Origin: JAVJRN01 sp047635055
GTDB taxonomy: Bacteria > Bacteroidota > Bacteroidia > Cytophagales > Cyclobacteriaceae
Direction of reading: 5' to 3'
Assembly: GCA_047635055.1 (NCBI GenBank)
Contig: JBLIIJ010000049.1
Location: 1-27,762, forward strand
Length of the DNA: 27,762 nucleotides
Shown here: one piece after another, positions 24,014-27,762 of the stretch
How positions within the stretch are numbered: the stretch's first letter is position 1
How the letters are laid out: the number at the start of each line of letters is the position of its first letter
Notes under the pieces: model-generated
Seen by the model: the letters and a program-made list of their open reading frames with translations, nothing else
Database searches by the model: none
What the model was told of the DNA's origin: nothing
Translations under genes and position numbers: made by a program

Positions 24014-25633
24014 TTAACTTTTTCGAGTTAATAGGTCTTCGTCCCTTTCATTTGGAATCTGCAAGAGTGATTGCAGATCGCTTATAGAATTAGCGTCCTC
24101 CGCTTTTTTATCTTTTCTCCACCGATGAATCCTAGGGAATCTTACTGCTACTCCTGCCTTGTGCCTTTTGGAAAGGTCTATGCCTTCAAAATGAATTTCA
24201 AAAACAAGCGTAGGTGTTATGGTTCTCACTGGACCGAATTTTTCTTTAGTATTGGCTTTTACAAACTTGGTTATTTCTAATAATTCTTTGTCTGTTAAGC
24301 CAGTATAAGCTTTCGCAAAGGTTACTAATTCCGTTCCTTTCCAAACAGCGAAAGTAAAGTCTGAGTACAAACCGGCCCGCCTTCCATGTCCCATTTGCGC
24401 ATAGACCATTACCGCATCGATCGAATATGGTTCAACTTTCCACTTCCACCAATCTCCTTTTTTTCTACCAATTTTATAACTTGAATTGATGCTTTTCAAC
24501 ATCAAGCCTTCCGCATAATGTGCCCTTGATTGTTCCCGAATTATTTTTAAATCTGACCAGTTGGAAAATTGTAGGGGTTGTGAAAAACGTAACTGAGGAG
24601 ATTGAATTTGCGCGATCATATTCTGCAATTTCTGTCTACGCTCTTTGAAGGGTAAATCGCGACTATTGTCACCATCAATTTCCATCAAGTCATAAGCAAG
24701 AATAATCACTGGCGCCTCTGATAATAGCTTTTTAGTAACAGCTTTTCTTCCGATACGGGTTTGCAATAAAGAAAAAGGCAATGGATGATCTTTATAAGGA
24801 ATCAATTCACCATCTAAGGCAACTCCATTAGGCAACTTCTGACCTAGTTCGATAATTTCTGGAAACTTATCTGTAATTAATTCTTCTCCTCTGCTCCAAA
24901 GAAAGACTTGATCGTTTCTTTTAATTAATTGACATCTGATGCCGTCCCATTTCCACTCAGCAGACCAGTCATTGGGACTACCCAACGATGTGGTTTCCTC
25001 TTCTAATGGATATGCTAAATAAAATGGATAAGGCTTTGAAATATCTGTCGAAATCCGCTCTGGGTTTAATAGTTCGTTGAGCGTTATAGTATTGGGTGTC
25101 CAATCTCCCATAATCAAATGGGCTATTTGTGCGGACTCCATTTCAAATGATTGTGACAAAGCCTTGATCATAATGTTTTTGGAAACACCAACTCTGAATC
25201 CTCCAGTTATTAACTTGTTAAAAACAAAACGATCTTTTTGATTCAATTCTCTCCAAGCGCCAAAAACCCTCTCTTTTCGAAAATCCTCCTCTTTATCAGC
25301 TAGGCTTGCCAAAAAATCCATCCAATAGGAAAGAGGTAATTCGCTAGTCTTTGCCGAGGCAGGTAAAACAAGCGCAATGGTCTCTGCTAAATCTCCAACC
25401 ACCCCATATGATTCTTCAAATAACCATTCAGGTATTTCGCTTAGCTCGCAAGCCCATTGCTTTAAAAGTCTGGTATTGACTTGACGCTTAGGACGTTTAT
25501 GACTGAAAAGTGCTATTGCCCAGAGCTTGTCTTCCTTAGGAGCAACATCAAAAAAAGCCTTTAAAAAGGTGATTTTTTGTGTTGAGCTAGATGTGTTTTC
25601 TAGACTAAATATCAAATTGGTAAACTGCTGCAC
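24014..25633 (-). CDS. ATP-dependent DNA ligase of the ligase-associated DNA damage response set
   Basis: This is a 539-residue ligase. An N-terminal DNA-binding domain (about 1-200, FAFNKLITGGFRVGVS-like block near 136-151) precedes the adenylation domain. That domain has motif I KWDG (K228, the AMP-accepting lysine) and RCQLIKRNDQVFLWSRGEE. Motif III is LDGELIPY and motif IV is EGLMLKSINSSYKIGRKKGDWWKWK. The OB-fold domain closes with LVFEIHFEGIDLSKRHKAGVAVRFPRIHRWRKDK. It seals nicks using ATP and works in the helicase/PdeM repair set; it is not the replicative NAD ligase. The first codon is GTG, giving QQFTNLIFSLENTSS, which fits the family N-terminus. No Ku or polymerase/primase domain is present, arguing against classical NHEJ LigD. 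Confidence 0.92.
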   Translation of the reverse strand: MQQFTNLIFSLENTSSSTQKITFLKAFFDVAPKEDKLWAIALFSHKRPKRQVNTRLLKQWACELSEIPEWLFEESYGVVGDLAETIALVLPASAKTSELPLSYWMDFLASLADKEEDFRKERVFGAWRELNQKDRFVFNKLITGGFRVGVSKNIMIKALSQSFEMESAQIAHLIMGDWTPNTITLNELLNPERISTDISKPYPFYLAYPLEEETTSLGSPNDWSAEWKWDGIRCQLIKRNDQVFLWSRGEELITDKFPEIIELGQKLPNGVALDGELIPYKDHPLPFSLLQTRIGRKAVTKKLLSEAPVIILAYDLMEIDGDNSRDLPFKERRQKLQNMIAQIQSPQLRFSQPLQFSNWSDLKIIREQSRAHYAEGLMLKSINSSYKIGRKKGDWWKWKVEPYSIDAVMVYAQMGHGRRAGLYSDFTFAVWKGTELVTFAKAYTGLTDKELLEITKFVKANTKEKFGPVRTITPTLVFEIHFEGIDLSKRHKAGVAVRFPRIHRWRKDKKAEDANSISDLQSLLQIPNERDEDLLTRKS

Positions 25634-25669
25634 ATTTTAGCAACTCATGAGCCCAATTATAGTTAGGTC

Positions 25670-26056
25670 TTAGACAGATTTGACTAATTTTATTTTGTTA
25701 TGTTTGGTCGATTTAATGCTGGCCATCACAACGCCAAAAATTAAGCCTAAGGCTGTAAATGTATCGACGAGCTTTTTATTGAAATCAATGGTCGTCCATT
25801 TTTCTAAGAGATATTCAATAAAAGAACTAGGAATGTTTCGTTCCCCTAAAGATCTTTTTATATCCCAGTGCCAATCGGTCAAAGGACAATAACCAATCGT
25901 TCCTACGTACCATCCGACTAATAACCATGCTAGTGTCGTTAAAATCAATGCCCATTTATGATAGCGTCTTGTTGAGGTCCAGTACCAACCAACAAGAACA
26001 AAAATGACAAAACCTAGATGAAATAACGTCAAAAAATAATCTAAAAATTGTAGCAT
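25670..26056 (-). CDS. DUF2784-family membrane protein
   Basis: This is a 128-residue integral membrane protein with three or four helices (about 5-26, 34-52, and 95-112, with a short amphipathic part between). The hallmark segment GYCPLTDWHWDIKRSLGE (about 56-73) assigns it to DUF2784. The function of the family is unknown; the conserved Cys-Pro-Leu-Thr-Asp-Trp-His motif suggests a metal or cofactor site, which is speculation. The gene has an exact TAnnTTTG element 25 bases upstream of its ATG. It is followed by the ligase gene after 36 bases, so it appears to head the ligase/DoxX/helicase transcript. Confidence 0.8.
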   Translation of the reverse strand: MLQFLDYFLTLFHLGFVIFVLVGWYWTSTRRYHKWALILTTLAWLLVGWYVGTIGYCPLTDWHWDIKRSLGERNIPSSFIEYLLEKWTTIDFNKKLVDTFTALGLIFGVVMASIKSTKHNKIKLVKSV

Positions 26057-26081
26057 GGCGAAATTATTACAACAAGCATAC

Positions 26082-26089
26082 CAAAGCTA
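26082..26089 (-). promoter_or_regulatory. -7 promoter element (TAGCTTTG) for the DUF2784-ligase operon
   Basis: On the minus strand TAGCTTTG matches TAnnTTTG exactly, about 25 bases before the DUF2784 ATG, in the 39-base gap after the phosphodiesterase gene. A TTG lies 23 bases upstream of it, at the far end of the accepted spacing. This is the best promoter candidate for the repair operon. Confidence 0.55.
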
Positions 26090-26095
26090 TTATAC

Positions 26096-27340
26096 CTACT
26101 TTAACATAGGTGCAAGTACACTAGGATCTCCATCTATTTCATGATCATAAGTCAACCCAAGTAAAGAAGTAAGGAAAGGATAAATATGGATATTTTGGAA
26201 AGGCGCTAATTCGATTCCTTGCTTGATTCTTGGCCCAGAGATTAAAAATATTGTTGCCATTTCATCATTGGTAAATGGATCGAACCCATGTGTACCTCCT
26301 GATACCACTGATGGCTTTGAAAGAATAACTAATGGTGCATGATTAACCAAAACAAGATCTCCCACTCTATCTTCATTGTTATAATTCCATTCAATAGGAA
26401 GATCCTCTTTTTTATAGGTATCAAATTGGCTTACAGTATCTAACACATTGAAAATTCTGTCTTTTTCCTGTTGGGATTCAGTGTAAATCATCGTGGGTGT
26501 TGAATAATAAACTTCATTATTGGCTAAGTCGACAAAATCGCTTAAGACAATGCCAGTAGAGATATTACTCATTCCATGATCTGATGTTACCGCCAAATAT
26601 ACTGGTAATTCCGTTTTACTAATTCCTCTTTGTAACTCACCAATCAAGGTATCGATTTCATTAATAGCCTCTTGCATTTTTTTCGAATCAGGACCATATC
26701 TATGGCCATAATCATCTACCAATGAAAAATACAAAGTAATCATATGCGGTCTTTCTTCTTCGTCAAAATTTAGCCAATCTAAAACTCCTTGAACACGGAG
26801 TTCATTAGAAACAGATCCATCATATTCCTCAAAATAACTCGGTCTTTCATTTGCAATCTCCGCCTCTGACCCTACCCAAAAATAAGATGCTGATAGCATT
26901 CCTTGCTGTTCGGCCAATGCCCATAAAGGAATACCACCATACCAGCTACCATCCTGTACCACTTCTTTATTTCTAATGGAGTACGATTGTTTTTTTGATC
27001 GACTGTAAAATCCGTTTGATACTAAACCATGGTTAGCAGGGTACATTCCTGTAACGATCGTATAATGGTTTGGAAATGTTTTTGATGGAAAAGAGGGGAT
27101 CATCTTTGATACACTGGCACCCGCATCCTTCAGTTGTTGTAAATTTTGGGCTTTGTATTTAGCAATATAATCATGTCTAAAACCATCAATTGAGACCAAA
27201 ACTACATAAGGCTGATCTTTAGCAAAATTTGAGTTTTGTTTTTCCAATGTAATTTTCTTTTGCGAAGAATCCTGTCCTTTTTTAGAACAAGCAGAAAGGA
27301 TAATGAAGGCAATAAACAACCCCCAAGTAGTTTTAGACAT
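26096..27340 (-). CDS. Ectonucleotide pyrophosphatase/phosphodiesterase (alkaline phosphatase superfamily) lipoprotein
   Basis: This is a 414-residue protein starting at ATG 27340; a TTG at 27346 is less likely. The signal peptide ends LSAC, giving lipidated C18. The NPP signature is complete. VLVSIDGFRHDY carries the first metal-binding aspartate (D52). FPSKTFPNHYTIVTGMYP carries the nucleophilic threonine (T88). LVDDYGHRYGP, TSDHGMS and the late GTHGFDP supply the remaining metal ligands. The family hydrolyses nucleotide or lipid phosphodiesters outside the cytoplasm. Here it is probably a periplasmic or surface enzyme for nucleotide scavenging (substrate inferred). The gene is preceded by a TAnnTTTG element and the terminator of the next gene, and its stop lies just upstream of the repair operon promoter. 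Confidence 0.9.
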   Translation of the reverse strand: MSKTTWGLFIAFIILSACSKKGQDSSQKKITLEKQNSNFAKDQPYVVLVSIDGFRHDYIAKYKAQNLQQLKDAGASVSKMIPSFPSKTFPNHYTIVTGMYPANHGLVSNGFYSRSKKQSYSIRNKEVVQDGSWYGGIPLWALAEQQGMLSASYFWVGSEAEIANERPSYFEEYDGSVSNELRVQGVLDWLNFDEEERPHMITLYFSLVDDYGHRYGPDSKKMQEAINEIDTLIGELQRGISKTELPVYLAVTSDHGMSNISTGIVLSDFVDLANNEVYYSTPTMIYTESQQEKDRIFNVLDTVSQFDTYKKEDLPIEWNYNNEDRVGDLVLVNHAPLVILSKPSVVSGGTHGFDPFTNDEMATIFLISGPRIKQGIELAPFQNIHIYPFLTSLLGLTYDHEIDGDPSVLAPMLK

Positions 27341-27343
27341 CCT

Positions 27344-27351
27344 CAAAACTA
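27344..27351 (-). promoter_or_regulatory. -7-like element (TAGTTTTG) before the phosphodiesterase gene
   Basis: TAGTTTTG on the minus strand is an exact TAnnTTTG match, but it ends only three bases before the ATG. Transcription from it would start at or just inside the codon. It may be a leaderless promoter or a chance match. Confidence 0.3.
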
Positions 27352-27391
27352 ATAGGTCTTACTGTACCTTAAACATTTTGACATAAAAAAA

Positions 27392-27412
27392 GCCCTGATT
27401 TTTGACCAGGGC
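27392..27412 (-). terminator. Rho-independent terminator of the right-edge gene
   Basis: GCCCTG (27392-27397) pairs with CAGGGC (27407-27412). On the minus strand the stem runs into T7, 26 bases after the stop of the right-edge gene. Confidence 0.8.
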
Positions 27413-27438
27413 CTCATGAACAACATGCAAAACAAAAT

Positions 27439-27762
27439 CTAAGAGTTGGAATTGGACAATTTAGCAAACGTTCCAATCTCAGAAAGTATAATCTTTGATT
27501 TTACTCTTAAGGCTGCCGGCGATGACTCTACGACTTTCTTAACAAACTCCAATACTTCCTTTTTTCGATCGTACTGATATTTAAACTCTCTATGCGATAC
27601 TTCCGGGTTTTCTTTTTTCAATAACTCTGCAAGGCGCTTTTTATCTTCTTTCAATTCTTTTTTCATGAGCGGAAACATCTTGTCCATAATTTCTCTTGCT
27701 GACTGAAAATTCCGAACCTCGACAGCCTTGGTTAATTGCTTTGCCAGAACAGCAATACCCAC
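27439..27762 (-). CDS. Unrecognised helical protein, C-terminal part (cut by the window edge)
   Basis: The frame is open from the right edge to a stop at 27439 and gives 107 residues. A GTG sits at the very edge (27762), so whether this is a true start or an internal codon cannot be decided; the protein is probably longer. The visible part is almost entirely helical and highly charged (KKELKEDKKRLAELLKKEN, YQYDRKKEVLEFVKKVVE). There is no signal peptide, cysteine or membrane segment. I do not recognise the family. A small basic soluble protein that binds nucleic acid or another protein would fit the composition, but nothing proves it. It is followed by its own terminator, so it ends a separate transcript. 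Confidence 0.6.
   Translation of the reverse strand: MGIAVLAKQLTKAVEVRNFQSAREIMDKMFPLMKKELKEDKKRLAELLKKENPEVSHREFKYQYDRKKEVLEFVKKVVESSPAALRVKSKIILSEIGTFAKLSNSNS

Noticed and set aside
24014..25633. LigD-type NHEJ ligase
   Set aside because: No primase/polymerase or nuclease domain and no ku gene; the neighbours identify the ligase-associated damage response set instead.
1..27762. CRISPR array, phage defence island, insertion sequence or tRNA genes
   Set aside because: No regularly spaced repeats, transposase or integrase motifs, target-site duplications or tRNA cloverleafs were seen on either strand.

Overview
The window looks like a chromosomal segment of a Bacteroidota bacterium, most likely of the order Cytophagales (inference from gene content). 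Supporting signs are a GldC gliding protein, an ftsX-DUF3098-uppP-truB-ribF cluster, a TonB-dependent receptor with an N-terminal carboxypeptidase-like domain, many Cys-anchored lipoproteins, AT-rich intergenic DNA and several matches to the Bacteroidota -7 promoter element TAnnTTTG. I see no rRNA, tRNA, CRISPR array, insertion sequence or prophage.

Layout. Positions 2-430 (-): the 5' part of a bioF-like PLP enzyme gene, cut by the window edge. 468-1412 (+): an LpxR-type lipid A deacylase, overlapping tail-to-tail with a two-gene unit (arsC-like, quinone oxidoreductase; 1396-2711, -). 2765-5671 (+): a large secreted BNR/sortilin-type repeat protein. 5672-7084: a YCII-domain lipoprotein gene flanked by two non-coding stretches carrying clusters of hairpins. 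7085-9386: a TonB-family protein (-) divergent from a MopE/FAS1 lipoprotein (+). 9451-13463 (-): a voltage-gated potassium channel with a C-terminal zinc ribbon, and a TonB-dependent receptor.

13622-18295 (-): a tightly packed operon read ftsX, DUF3098, uppP, truB, ribF, M48 lipoprotein, gldC. It covers cell division and wall-lipid recycling, tRNA modification, flavin cofactors, envelope proteolysis and gliding, and ends in a small hairpin terminator. Upstream is an ECF-type sigma factor with a translationally coupled membrane protein that is probably its anti-sigma factor (18326-19755).

19858-26056 (-): the ligase-associated DNA damage response set. It contains an ATP-dependent DNA ligase, a DEXH (Lhr-like) helicase and the PdeM phosphoesterase, interleaved with DUF2784, DoxX-like and DUF2147 genes. 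The exonuclease that usually accompanies this set is not in the window. All three core genes appear to start at non-ATG codons. 26096-27340 (-) is a nucleotide pyrophosphatase/phosphodiesterase-type lipoprotein, and the right edge holds the end of an unrecognised helical protein.

Most genes are ordinary housekeeping or envelope genes. The items most worth a second look are the modified ligase-associated repair cluster, the two hairpin-rich non-coding stretches around the YCII gene, the zinc-ribbon potassium channel and the symmetric repeats between tonB and the fasciclin gene. I found no convincing wholly new system.
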